NCBI RefSeq assembly: GCF_028736235.1
Contig: NZ_CP117884.1
Span: 496,001-560,000, forward strand
Source of the DNA: Lacticaseibacillus pabuli
GTDB lineage: Bacteria; Bacillota; Bacilli; Lactobacillales; Lactobacillaceae
Reading direction: 5' to 3'
DNA: 64,000 nt
Shown here piece after piece: positions 52,828 through 61,126 of the stretch. Positions within the stretch are counted from its first letter, which is position 1, and every line of letters begins with the position of its first letter. Below the pieces are notes generated by a model. That model was not told the DNA's origin, did not search any database, and saw nothing but the letters and a program-made list of their open reading frames with translations. Made by a program: the position numbers and the translations under genes.

Positions 52828-53385
52828 ATGAATAAGAAAAATTCTTTAAGCGTTAAAACCGTTGTGGCAATTGGGATTGGTACGGCTATTATTTTCATTT
52901 TGAAGCGGTGGGTTTCAATTCCTAGTGGGATTCCAAACACCAACATTGATACCTCATACGGGTTTCTTGGCTTCTTCAGCATTCTGTTTGGACCAGTTGC
53001 CGGCTTTGTCTCCGGATTCCTTGGTCACGCGCTAACCGACTTTACCTCCTACGGGACACCTTGGTGGACATGGGTGTTCACGACTGGGCTCGTCGGTGGT
53101 GTCATCGGGTTGTTCTGGAAGCGGCTGGATGTCTCAGCTGGCAACTTTGGTGTGAAGAAGATTGTTGGCTATAACGTCGTTCAGATTATTACAAATGTTG
53201 TCGGTTGGGCACTCATTGCCCCAACCCTGGACATCATTGTTTACTCTGAGCCTGCAAACAAAGTTTACTTGCAGGGCATCGTGTCCGGAATCTCCAATTC
53301 CATTTCCGCTGGTGTCATCGGGACCATTCTGTTGGTCGCATACGCTGCAACACGCACGCAAAAGGGTAGCTTAAAGAAGGAATAG
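52828..53385 (+). CDS. ECF transporter S component (UPF0397, MtsT-like)
   Basis: A 185-residue membrane protein with about five segments that captures the substrate for an energy-coupling-factor transporter. The block SYGFLGFFSILFGPVAGF, GHALTDFTSYGTPWWTWVF and the C-terminal YSEPANKVYLQGIV and AATRTQKGSLKKE are typical of UPF0397. That family has been linked to methionine or a precursor in comparative genomics, matching the probable Met T-box. ATG 52828 is chosen over the upstream frame at 52768. Start of a complete S-A-A-T operon. Confidence 0.9.
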   Translation: MNKKNSLSVKTVVAIGIGTAIIFILKRWVSIPSGIPNTNIDTSYGFLGFFSILFGPVAGFVSGFLGHALTDFTSYGTPWWTWVFTTGLVGGVIGLFWKRLDVSAGNFGVKKIVGYNVVQIITNVVGWALIAPTLDIIVYSEPANKVYLQGIVSGISNSISAGVIGTILLVAYAATRTQKGSLKKE

Positions 53386-53395
53386 AAAGGGCGGT

Positions 53396-55114
53396 TTGTC
53401 CCCAATCATGGCAGAACCGATTATCCAGTTCCAAGATGTGACATTTCAGTACGACAGTCAGGCGGAACCAACCCTGCATAATATCAATCTGACTATTAAT
53501 CGCGGCGAAAAGATTCTGATTGTCGGCCCATCTGGCTCTGGCAAATCGACCTTGGGCAACCTCATTAATGGCCTCATTCCGCACGCCATTCCCGGACAAA
53601 TTATGGGCAAGGTGACGGTAGACGGCGAAGTCGTTCAGGATAGTTCAATTTTTGACCTTTCTCTGAAGGTCGGCACGGTGTTGCAAGATCCTGATAGCCA
53701 GTTTGTCGGCTTAACGACCGCAGAGGACATTGCATTTGCCCTCGAGAACGACCAGGTTGCCACGGCCGAAATGAAGCAACGCGTCAAGGCGGTCGCCGGT
53801 ACGCTCGGTCTCGACAACCAGCTGAGTCAATCGCCACAGAATCTGTCTGGTGGTCAGAAGCAGCGCACCTCAATGGCTGGCGTTCTGATTGATGACGGGG
53901 ACATTCTACTATTTGACGAACCGCTTGCCGCGTTGGATCCTGCGACGGGGAAGGCGTCTATCAAACTCATCGATGATTTGCACAATCGCCTCGGTGTGAC
54001 CGTGGTGATTATTGAGCACCGCTTGGAAGACGTGCTGACGCAGCCAATCGATCGGGTGTTGGTGGTGAATGACGGGCGAATTACTGCCGACGTGACGCCG
54101 GATGCACTGCTACACAGTGACCTGCTGACGACGATTGGGGTCCGGAGTCCCTTGTACCTGCAGGCTTTAACGGCGGCGGGTGTTGCTAAGGATAGTATTA
54201 CTGGCATTGATTCCGTGCAGACTGTTGATGCCCCACAGTTGCAGCAGCGTTTGAGCGACTGGTTGGAGGGCGAACCCGAACTGACGAAGGCTAGCCGGCG
54301 TGAGCCGTTGCTTGAAATCCGCAACTTAGACTTTGGCTACGATGCGCAGACGCCAATTTTTAATCAGCTTAATCTGACCATCAATAAGGGCGACATGTTG
54401 GCACTTGTTGGGCGCAACGGGGTGGGGAAGACTACCCTGAGCCAGCTCATTACGGGTTTTGCGACGCCGCAATCCGGGCAGATGCGATTCGCAGATACGG
54501 ACCTGCTCGACCTTTCCATCAAGGAACGGGCGGACCATATTGGCTACATCATGCAGGACCCGAACCAGATGATTTCCAAGAACTTGATCCATGATGAAGT
54601 CGGCCTGGGACTTGATCTGCGCGGCGTGGCACCTGAAGAACGGGATCGGCGCGTCGATGATGCCCTGAAGATTTGCGGCCTGTACGCATTTCGGCACTGG
54701 CCGATTTCCGCGCTCAGCTTTGGACAAAAGAAGCGGGTCACCATCGCCAGCATTCTCGTGTTAAATCCAGAAATGCTGATTTTGGACGAACCGACTGCCG
54801 GCCAGGATTGGCGTCACTACACGCAGATGATGCGATTCCTCGAGCAGCTTAACCGTGAGCAGGGGATAACGATTGTTTTGATTACTCATGATATGCACCT
54901 CATGCTGGAATACGCGAACCGCACCGTTGTCCTGGGTGATCACGGCATCATGCTCGACGCCTTGCCTGCAGAAGTCCTCACCAACCGCCCGGTGATTAAG
55001 GCCGCCAGCTTGGCTGAAACGAGTCTCTACACGCTGGCCGACCGCTTCAATCTGGACCCTTATCAATTCACGAGTCAGGTGATTGCCAGCGAAAGGAGGT
55101 CGTGGCATGAATAA
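53396..55114 (+). CDS. ECF transporter energy-coupling ATPase, fused double ABC domain
   Basis: A 572-residue protein with two ABC ATPase domains in one chain (about 1-240 and 300-540). Domain 1: Walker A GPSGSGKST, signature LSGGQKQR, Walker B DILLFDEPLAALD. Domain 2: Walker A GRNGVGKTT, signature LSFGQKKR, Walker B MLILDEPTAGQD. It powers uptake with the S and T proteins. TTG 53396 is 5 nt after AAAGG and is taken as start; ATG 53408 (MAEPIIQF) is an alternative. It overlaps the T gene by 8 bp. Confidence 0.94.
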   Translation: MSPIMAEPIIQFQDVTFQYDSQAEPTLHNINLTINRGEKILIVGPSGSGKSTLGNLINGLIPHAIPGQIMGKVTVDGEVVQDSSIFDLSLKVGTVLQDPDSQFVGLTTAEDIAFALENDQVATAEMKQRVKAVAGTLGLDNQLSQSPQNLSGGQKQRTSMAGVLIDDGDILLFDEPLAALDPATGKASIKLIDDLHNRLGVTVVIIEHRLEDVLTQPIDRVLVVNDGRITADVTPDALLHSDLLTTIGVRSPLYLQALTAAGVAKDSITGIDSVQTVDAPQLQQRLSDWLEGEPELTKASRREPLLEIRNLDFGYDAQTPIFNQLNLTINKGDMLALVGRNGVGKTTLSQLITGFATPQSGQMRFADTDLLDLSIKERADHIGYIMQDPNQMISKNLIHDEVGLGLDLRGVAPEERDRRVDDALKICGLYAFRHWPISALSFGQKKRVTIASILVLNPEMLILDEPTAGQDWRHYTQMMRFLEQLNREQGITIVLITHDMHLMLEYANRTVVLGDHGIMLDALPAEVLTNRPVIKAASLAETSLYTLADRFNLDPYQFTSQVIASERRSWHE

Positions 55115-55937
55115 TTCACTATTTGGTTTTGCCCCTGGGACCAGCTGGCTACACCGCCTGAGTGGCGCGACCAAGCTCCTGGCATTTCTCGGTATTTCCA
55201 TTATCGCGATGGCCAGCTACGACACACGGTTTACCCTTGCGATTGTGATTGTTTCGCTCTTCCTATTTTGGCAGGCGGGCATTAAGTGGTCGCAGGTTCG
55301 ATTGGTGGTTAAAATCATTTTGGCCTTCTCCATCCTGAATCTGATTACCGTGTATCTGTTCGCACCGGCATACGGTGTCGGACTGTACGGGACTAAACAC
55401 CTCATTTTGGGAAGCACCGGGTACTTCACGCTAACGCAGGAACAGCTGTTTTACGAGCTGAACCTGGCACTGAAATACGTGGTGACCGTGCCCCTTGCGC
55501 TGCTCTTCCTCATTACGACGAACCCCAGCGAGTTTGCGGCGAGTCTGAACAAGATTGGTTTGTCGTACAAGATTAGCTATTCGGTTGCGCTGTCCTTGCG
55601 CTATATACCGGACATCCAGAACGTGTATCACCAGATCAGCATGAGTCAGCAAGCCCGTGGTTACGAGCTGTCCAAGAAGGCGCGACCCATGGCACGGCTG
55701 CGTGGTTCCGCCCAGATTCTGATGCCACTAATTTTCAGTAGCCTGGACCGCATCGAAACCATTAGTCAGGCGATGGAACTGCGGCGTTTTGGTCGCCACA
55801 AGAAACGGAGCTGGTATATGGACCGGCCGTTTGCACTGGCAGACTGGTTGGTACTGGCGGGAACAGTCGTCATTTTCTTGATTGGTCTAGCGCTGTTCAA
55901 GGTGAATGGCGGGCGGTTCTTTAACCCCTTCAAATGA
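55107..55937 (+). CDS. ECF transporter T component (EcfT)
   Basis: A 276-residue membrane scaffold linking the ATPases to the S component, with about six hydrophobic segments. The coupling helices carry the Ala-Arg-Gly type motifs: SMSQQARGYELSKKAR near 185 and ISQAMELRRFGRHKKR near 225. ATG 55107 follows AAGGAGG by 7 nt, inside the end of the ATPase gene. Last gene of the operon; terminator at 55943-55995. Confidence 0.93.
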   Translation: MNNSLFGFAPGTSWLHRLSGATKLLAFLGISIIAMASYDTRFTLAIVIVSLFLFWQAGIKWSQVRLVVKIILAFSILNLITVYLFAPAYGVGLYGTKHLILGSTGYFTLTQEQLFYELNLALKYVVTVPLALLFLITTNPSEFAASLNKIGLSYKISYSVALSLRYIPDIQNVYHQISMSQQARGYELSKKARPMARLRGSAQILMPLIFSSLDRIETISQAMELRRFGRHKKRSWYMDRPFALADWLVLAGTVVIFLIGLALFKVNGGRFFNPFK

Positions 55938-55942
55938 TAAAC

Positions 55943-55995
55943 AAACGGCCACCCCAGCTAGAAACGTTGTGCTTCTAACCTGGGTGGCCGTTTTT
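55943..55995. terminator. Terminator between ecfT and the SGNH gene
   Basis: ACGGCCACCC/GGGTGGCCGT stem with a larger internal loop, then TTTTT; the genes are convergent. Confidence 0.8.
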
Positions 55996-56002
55996 GTGAC
56001 GC

Positions 56003-56755
56003 TTAACGTTTGCCGGCAAGAACTTCAGCCAAATCGCGTTCGAAAATTGGCAGCCACATGGTTTCATAGCCCAGCCGTGTCGGGTGCGCGTCGTCCATCA
56101 TGCTGTTAGGACTGAGTGCTGTGCGGTGTTTGAGCACCGGGTCACCCCAGAGGTCAATCACGCTACAGTTCCATTTGGTTTGTAAGGCGTAAAGCTGGCG
56201 AATCAGTTCCTCATAATCACTGTCGGATTTCCGAACGCAGGTGTAGAAGACCATGGGACAACCAAAATTGTCCGCCACGTACTGACAGATGAACTCCATG
56301 GCGCCGATTGTGGTCTGCACATCATAGTGGTTGGTCTCACTAATCTGGCCCATTGCCAGCCCTTGGCGGCTATCATTGGTGGATAGCTGACAGACAAAGG
56401 CATCGAGCGGCTGGCTGTTGTCAAAATCAGTTACGATGCGGCTGACATAGGTTTTCGGCGTGGAACCTGCTAGGGTCGTGCCACTAATCGCCGATTTGGT
56501 TGCAATGACGCCATCCTGGGCGACCAGGTCCTCGACGAATGATTTGCCACCGGCCGCCGCGCCATAGGTAATGGACGAGCCGAGAAAGCCGATGCGCTTG
56601 CCGTACAGTGGGGAATCTGTGTTGAGAATCAGCCGTTCGGGTGCATACTGCGGCGCGTTCCCGATCACCAGGGCCTTGAGCGGGCGGGGGATAAACCGGT
56701 AGGCGGCAGCGCCTGCGCCAAGGACGGCGGTCGTTTTAATCAGTGGGTGTTTCAT
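56003..56755 (-). CDS. SGNH/GDSL-family hydrolase
   Basis: A 250-residue esterase or acetylhydrolase. Block I GFLGSSITYGAAAGG (Ser nucleophile near 60), block III STND near 127 (Asn of the oxyanion hole) and block V DDAHPTRLGY near 224 (Asp-x-x-His). The N-terminus (IKTTAVLGAGAAAYRF) is weakly hydrophobic, possibly an anchor. ATG 56755 follows TAGGAGGC; the frame to 56833 is upstream sequence. Substrate unknown. Confidence 0.9.
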   Translation of the reverse strand: MKHPLIKTTAVLGAGAAAYRFIPRPLKALVIGNAPQYAPERLILNTDSPLYGKRIGFLGSSITYGAAAGGKSFVEDLVAQDGVIATKSAISGTTLAGSTPKTYVSRIVTDFDNSQPLDAFVCQLSTNDSRQGLAMGQISETNHYDVQTTIGAMEFICQYVADNFGCPMVFYTCVRKSDSDYEELIRQLYALQTKWNCSVIDLWGDPVLKHRTALSPNSMMDDAHPTRLGYETMWLPIFERDLAEVLAGKR

Positions 56756-56885
56756 GAGGGTGCCTCCTAGTTCACGATGCCAATAACGGTTAACGATTAA
56801 CTTTAGGGCTAGTCTAGCACGGATTGAAGGCAATGGGAGAAAGCAAATGACGACAATAGCGCGTTATCATCGCATTCTTCGCAAA

Positions 56886-56914
56886 ATAAAAAGCCGCCTA
56901 TCTCTGGACGACTT
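56886..56914 (-). terminator. Terminator of the uspA-like gene
   Basis: Minus strand: AAGTCGTCC paired with GGCGGCTT with wobbles, then T residues. Confidence 0.65.
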
Positions 56915-56926
56915 TTCGGGCCGTGA

Positions 56927-57379
56927 TTAACGAATGACGATGACACTGTCACGCGCTTCACGGGTGACTTCAGCGGCAACGCTACCCAGGTGGCGTTGGT
57001 GGTGATTCCCGAGAATGATGACGTCAGGCTTGAAGCTAGGCACAACTTCTTCCAAAATCACGTGGGCGGGCTTGCCTTCACCAATAATTGGTTCCACGTC
57101 CTTCACACCGAAAGCCTCGGCCTTGGTGACGTACGTATTTAAGTGAGCAGCGATTTGGCTACGGCGGTCACTGACAATATCAGGTGACAGGGATTGGTAG
57201 ATGTTCAAATCACCAGTCTCGAGCACGGATACAATGCCGAGTGGGATATCGTAAGTTTTAGCCAGCGTGCAGGCGTAGTTAAACGCCCGGTGACTGGACT
57301 CGTCATCGTCATCATCGACAGCTAGCAGCAATTTCTTGAACTGCAGCGTCTCGACTTGAAAATCTTCCTCTGTTGCCAT
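56927..57379 (-). CDS. Universal stress protein, UspA family
   Basis: A 150-residue UspA-fold protein with N-terminal KKLLLAVDDDDDESSHRAFNYA and a C-terminal nucleotide motif LGNHHQRHLGSVAAEVTREA, in which the second Gly of G-x2-G is His/Gln-shifted, so ATP binding is less certain than for the other UspA here. GGAGGAATT precedes ATG. It lies 36 bp after the D-Asp ligase gene and is likely cotranscribed. Confidence 0.9.
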   Translation of the reverse strand: MATEEDFQVETLQFKKLLLAVDDDDDESSHRAFNYACTLAKTYDIPLGIVSVLETGDLNIYQSLSPDIVSDRRSQIAAHLNTYVTKAEAFGVKDVEPIIGEGKPAHVILEEVVPSFKPDVIILGNHHQRHLGSVAAEVTREARDSVIVIR

Positions 57380-57415
57380 GAGAATTCCTCCTAATAAAAG
57401 TCAATGTGCGACTGT

Positions 57416-58675
57416 TTAGTTATCACCCTTGTTTTCAGCGAAGTACTGCTTGTAGCGGCCATAGTAGTTATACATGGCGTACTTCATCAGCAACCAGCGC
57501 TTAGGTGACATGTCCTTGTTGTAGAACACAGTCGTCGCGGCACGGCCTTCAGAGATAAGCTGAAGGGCGCGTGTCTTGTACTTGTTGTCTTTAGCGTAAC
57601 GCTTAAAGATGCGCTTGGGAACACCGAGCCAGAGCTTAGCCTTGTCTTCGTCTTCGTTAGCGAAGACGGTCTTGGCGCCGGCCAGTTCACCGGTGATGTA
57701 ATCCTTAACGGGCCAGCTGGCGAGGTTGTAACCGTTCAGTGTCACGAAGAAACTGCTGCGGCCCTGACGGATGTTGATTTCAAACAGCTTGAAGGTATCG
57801 TCGCGGTCGTCGTACTTCATATCGAAGTTGGCGAAACCGGTGAACTGGATGTCTTCGAGGAACTGCTTCATCTTGTCGTACAAGGGCTTGTTGTATTCAG
57901 GCAAAATGGCGACATAGTTCCCGATTGCAGCTGGCGTTGGGTCTTCCAGCAGTGGGTGACCCAAGCACATCATCTTGACCTGATGATTCTGGTCGACATA
58001 AGCGTTTAGCACCCGCATGTGGCTGTCGTCCCCAGGCACGAAGTCTTGGAGAATCAGGTCACTGGTGTAGCCGTTGTCGTAGATTTTGCCGATGACGGTG
58101 TTCAGCTCAACTTGTGAGTGAATCGTGAAGGCTTTCTTGCGACCTTCGAAGTGGATGTTTAGCCATTCAACGGAGTTCGTTGGCTTGAGCGCAACGGGGA
58201 ATGGGAATGGTGGGTTAACGGACACGCCACTCTCGTACATTGCCTTGGTGATAATCTTGGTGCTTGGGTAAGGTAGGTTGTACTTGTCGCAAATTTCGTA
58301 GAAGCTTTCCTTACTATTCAAGCGCTTGAGTAAGTCGTAATCAACGTACGGGCAAATAAAGGTCTTGCTGAGTTCTTCCTTATGTTTAGAAATCAGTTCG
58401 GCGTAACCATCCCCACACGCAATCAGAATAATCTTTTCGTCGTGGTTCGCGTATTTTTCAGCAACCTTCCGCATGTTTTCAATGAAGGTTGGGTCAGAAT
58501 CAAAGTCATCAATTAAGTGCACGTTTACAATTTTTGAGAAACGTGTTGGTGCTAGCTGCAGCCGCGCGTAGATATCGACTGGTTGGTTCGTTAATTCGTG
58601 GAATGACCGGGCCATTCCGTATACATTCATGTCACTCCCGAGAAGAATCGGGGTAAATTTAGGCAAGTCTGCCAT
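57416..58675 (-). CDS. ATP-grasp ligase, probable D-aspartate ligase of the peptidoglycan cross-bridge
   Basis: A 419-residue ATP-grasp carboxylate-amine ligase. The N-terminus (ILLGSDMNVYGMARSFHE) and central blocks (FPFPVALKPTNSVEW; LILQDFVPGDDSHMRVLN; MMCLGHPLLEDPTPAAIGNY; GFANFDMKYDDRDDTFKLFEINIRQGR is the metal/ATP end, given in two motifs) closely resemble the Aslfm group that attaches D-Asp to Lys of UDP-MurNAc-pentapeptide. That would give a Lys-D-Asp bridge. The assignment is from memory of the family. ATG 58675 follows GAGGAGAC; the frame to 58690 is rejected. Confidence 0.85.
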   Translation of the reverse strand: MADLPKFTPILLGSDMNVYGMARSFHELTNQPVDIYARLQLAPTRFSKIVNVHLIDDFDSDPTFIENMRKVAEKYANHDEKIILIACGDGYAELISKHKEELSKTFICPYVDYDLLKRLNSKESFYEICDKYNLPYPSTKIITKAMYESGVSVNPPFPFPVALKPTNSVEWLNIHFEGRKKAFTIHSQVELNTVIGKIYDNGYTSDLILQDFVPGDDSHMRVLNAYVDQNHQVKMMCLGHPLLEDPTPAAIGNYVAILPEYNKPLYDKMKQFLEDIQFTGFANFDMKYDDRDDTFKLFEINIRQGRSSFFVTLNGYNLASWPVKDYITGELAGAKTVFANEDEDKAKLWLGVPKRIFKRYAKDNKYKTRALQLISEGRAATTVFYNKDMSPKRWLLMKYAMYNYYGRYKQYFAENKGDN

Positions 58676-58740
58676 GTGGCGTCTCCTCACTTTGCTTTAT
58701 ACACTGGCATCAATTATACCACACGCGTTCGTTTGAATCG

Positions 58741-58771
58741 AAAAAGGCCGCTCGCGCAAACGCTAGCGGCC
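58741..58771 (-). terminator. Terminator of the TetR gene
   Basis: Minus strand: GGCCGCT/AGCGGCC stem (58746-58752 with 58765-58771), then five T. Confidence 0.85.
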
Positions 58772-58785
58772 CGTGGACTAGGGAG

Positions 58786-59397
58786 TTATTCGCTTACATC
58801 CGTGCCGTCGTCTGTGACATTATTATCGTCAATTGCCACATTCGGTACTGGCCGCGGTGGTTGCGCCGCCAAATGGTTGGTCACGGAGACCAAAGTCGGA
58901 ATTGGTGTGGCGAAATCCTCTTTGATCCAGGTGACGGTGACGGCGTACAAGCCAGAGGACACAAATTGCTTCCAATATTCGGCGTAGGGACCCGTAAACC
59001 AGGCACGCCGAATGTTTTGACTGAAGAAGTCACTGACGAGCTCGATAAACGGTTGGTAGAAGGCGTTATCCCCGGCACCAGCCAGCGCCAACTTGAAGCG
59101 CTCACCGTGATCCTGGATATAGCCAAAATAAACGGGCGTCAGTTTCTCGGCGGTCATCGGCTCAACGTCCGTGATCCGGCCCAGCACGCGCTGGAGTTCG
59201 CCGCGGAAATAGTCATTCAGCACGTCGGTTTTGGTTTTGTAGTTCCGGTAGAAACCCATGCGCGAAATCCCCGACCGCTCGGAGATGGCGCTAATCGTAA
59301 TGTCGTCAAGCGGTTGGTCCTGCATCAGGAGAAATAACGCCTCCTGAATGCACTCGCGACTGAGGGCTTGCTGACTGCGGGTATACTCTGTACTCAT
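58786..59397 (-). CDS. TetR-family transcriptional regulator
   Basis: A 203-residue regulator. The HTH at about 10-55 (ECIQEALFLLMQDQPLDDI; ISERSGISRMGFYRNYKTK) is classical TetR; the C-terminal ligand domain resembles the TetR_C group with FYQPFIELVSDFF. It ends in an Asp-rich tail. GAAAGGAGG precedes ATG 59397. A 15-bp palindrome just upstream may be its operator. Target genes are not evident; GtrB/GtrA lie upstream in the same direction. Confidence 0.9.
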   Translation of the reverse strand: MSTEYTRSQQALSRECIQEALFLLMQDQPLDDITISAISERSGISRMGFYRNYKTKTDVLNDYFRGELQRVLGRITDVEPMTAEKLTPVYFGYIQDHGERFKLALAGAGDNAFYQPFIELVSDFFSQNIRRAWFTGPYAEYWKQFVSSGLYAVTVTWIKEDFATPIPTLVSVTNHLAAQPPRPVPNVAIDDNNVTDDGTDVSE

Positions 59398-59414
59398 ACT
59401 GGGCCTCCTTTCAG

Positions 59415-59429
59415 TGTTTGGTGCAAACA
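59415..59429. promoter_or_regulatory. Candidate TetR operator
   Basis: Perfect palindrome TGTTTG-GTG-CAAACA placed directly upstream of the TetR ribosome site, suggesting autoregulation. Confidence 0.55.
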
Positions 59430-59430
59430 A

Positions 59431-59460
59431 GGCCCGCCTAGCAGGAATGCTAGAGGGCCC
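59431..59460 (-). terminator. Hairpin ending the gtrA-gtrB transcript
   Basis: CTAGCA/TGCTAG stem with flanking GGCCC/GGGCC; on the minus strand it is followed by TTGTTT. Confidence 0.6.
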
Positions 59461-59519
59461 AGAAGTTGTCCTGCAATAACAATAAGCTATCTGCGGACGA
59501 ATGACTATCAAAACTGATG

Positions 59520-60443
59520 TTACTTAATTTCTTTTGCAATAAATATTGGGCGATCCTTGGCCTCAACGAAAATTTTGCCGATGTAGCGGCCAACAATCCC
59601 GAGAGCTAACAGTTGCAAACCGCCAATCATCAAGAAAATTGAGACGAGTGAAGGCCAGCCGGGTGTGGGGTCACCGAAAATCATGGCGCGGATGACGATG
59701 AACAGCAGGGCAATGAACGAGCCGATAAAGCTGATGGTCCCGATCCAGGAGACAAAAGCGAGTGGCGCGTCGGAAAAGTCGATGATGCCATCCAGTGAGT
59801 AACGGAACAGGCTCCAGAAGCTCCACGAGGTCTTCCCGTGTTTACGTTCCACGTTGGTGTATGGCAGGTACTTGGTTTTGAAACCGACCCAGCCGAAGAT
59901 GCCCTTACTGAAACGGTTGGTTTCTGAAAGAGATAGCACGGCCGTGACGACCTGTTGCGTCATTACCCGGAAGTCGCGGGCACCGGGCACAATCGGGGTG
60001 GTGCTAATTGCGTTAATAATTTTGTAGAAGAGATTTGCGAAAAATGAGCGGATTGGTGGCTCGCCGGAGCGGTCCGTCCGCGCAGCGCCGACCATGTCAT
60101 AGCCGTCCCTAATTCCGGCCAACATGTCTGGAATCATGGCAGGTGGGTCTTGCAGGTCCGCATCCATGACGGCGTATAAATCCGCTTTGGCGGTGCTGAG
60201 GCCAGCGTACATGCCAGCTTCCTTCCCAAATGAACGGGACATATCGATGTAATGGACATCCGCGTCTTGAGCTTGGGCTGTCTTAATTGCGGCGAGTGTG
60301 CCGTCGGTTGAGCCATCGTTGATGAACCAGGTGATGAGGTGATAATCTGGCAGATTGGCGAAGGTTTTGCGTAATTCCGCATGAATCAGAGGAACGTTTT
60401 CCTCCTCGTTATGGCTGGGAATGATGATAGCAACGTCTTGCAC
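59520..60443 (-). CDS. GtrB-type polyprenyl-phosphate glycosyltransferase
   Basis: A 307-residue GT2 enzyme moving a sugar from a nucleotide to undecaprenyl phosphate on the inner membrane face. IIIPSHNEEENVP near 5, FINDGSTDGT near 40, MDADLQDPPAMIPDM near 93 (metal-binding DAD), KHGKTSWSFWSLFRYSLDGI near 205, then two C-terminal membrane segments (about 230-260 and 268-290). The sugar is not known. It starts 3 bp after the gtrA-like gene. ATP or sugar transfer to a wall polymer requires a third glycosyltransferase, not seen here. Confidence 0.92.
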   Translation of the reverse strand: MQDVAIIIPSHNEEENVPLIHAELRKTFANLPDYHLITWFINDGSTDGTLAAIKTAQAQDADVHYIDMSRSFGKEAGMYAGLSTAKADLYAVMDADLQDPPAMIPDMLAGIRDGYDMVGAARTDRSGEPPIRSFFANLFYKIINAISTTPIVPGARDFRVMTQQVVTAVLSLSETNRFSKGIFGWVGFKTKYLPYTNVERKHGKTSWSFWSLFRYSLDGIIDFSDAPLAFVSWIGTISFIGSFIALLFIVIRAMIFGDPTPGWPSLVSIFLMIGGLQLLALGIVGRYIGKIFVEAKDRPIFIAKEIK

Positions 60444-60446
60444 GAC

Positions 60447-60857
60447 TTACTCCTCCTCCGGGTGAATGAAGATTAATTTACTAAAGATGTAGTTTGAAAT
60501 GATGACGATGACCTGGTCGATGATCTTAACCAGCGGCGTTGGCCAGCTCAGCAGGCTGACACCGACGAACATGATGCCGTCATCTAATAGGAGGGAAATG
60601 CCCCGCAAGACAAAGAACAAGATGAGTTCTGTGCGGGCTTGGCCGGCCTTTGCGTCAGATTTGAACACAATCGATTTGTTCGTAAAGAACGCGAAGATGA
60701 CGCTGGCGAGCCAAGCAATGGTGTTGGCGACCATGTACTGGACACCAAGGTGCTTCAAGGCGAAAAACACGATGAAGTTGATCAATGTGGTGAGTCCACC
60801 GATAATGACATAGCGGATGAACATGCCGTATTTGGTTAGCAATGCTTTCAGGTTCAT
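60447..60857 (-). CDS. GtrA-family membrane flippase
   Basis: A 136-residue protein with four membrane segments (about 12-32, 38-58, 80-100, 107-126). GGLTTLINFIVFFAL and FAFFTNKSIVFKS are GtrA hallmarks. It is thought to flip the undecaprenyl-P-sugar made by GtrB. The two form a classical pair for glucosylation of wall polymers such as teichoic acids. GAAGGAGC precedes ATG. Confidence 0.92.
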   Translation of the reverse strand: MNLKALLTKYGMFIRYVIIGGLTTLINFIVFFALKHLGVQYMVANTIAWLASVIFAFFTNKSIVFKSDAKAGQARTELILFFVLRGISLLLDDGIMFVGVSLLSWPTPLVKIIDQVIVIISNYIFSKLIFIHPEEE

Positions 60858-61031
60858 GGCCGTGCTCCTTCTATATTAAAGACATACAGTTGCATTTTAC
60901 CACGCCCGTGTGTTTTCAGCACCACGTTAACAATTGCCTGTCGCTTCATTACGGCATTGTTAAACTAGGGTGCCATAATAATGCACACGTGACGAGGCTG
61001 TTTCAATGTGGTTACATCACCGGTGATTCCA

Positions 61032-61060
61032 TTGAGTGCGGGTCTGACCTCTGCTAGGAT
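61032..61060 (+). promoter_or_regulatory. Promoter of the GH25 gene
   Basis: TTGAGT (61032-61037), 17-bp spacer, TAGGAT (61055-61060), with an extended -10 TGC. Confidence 0.65.
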
Positions 61061-61126
61061 TAACAGTGGAAATCATTGAGAATACTTAAGCAATTAGAAG
61101 AATTATTGAAGAAATGGAGTAATGAC

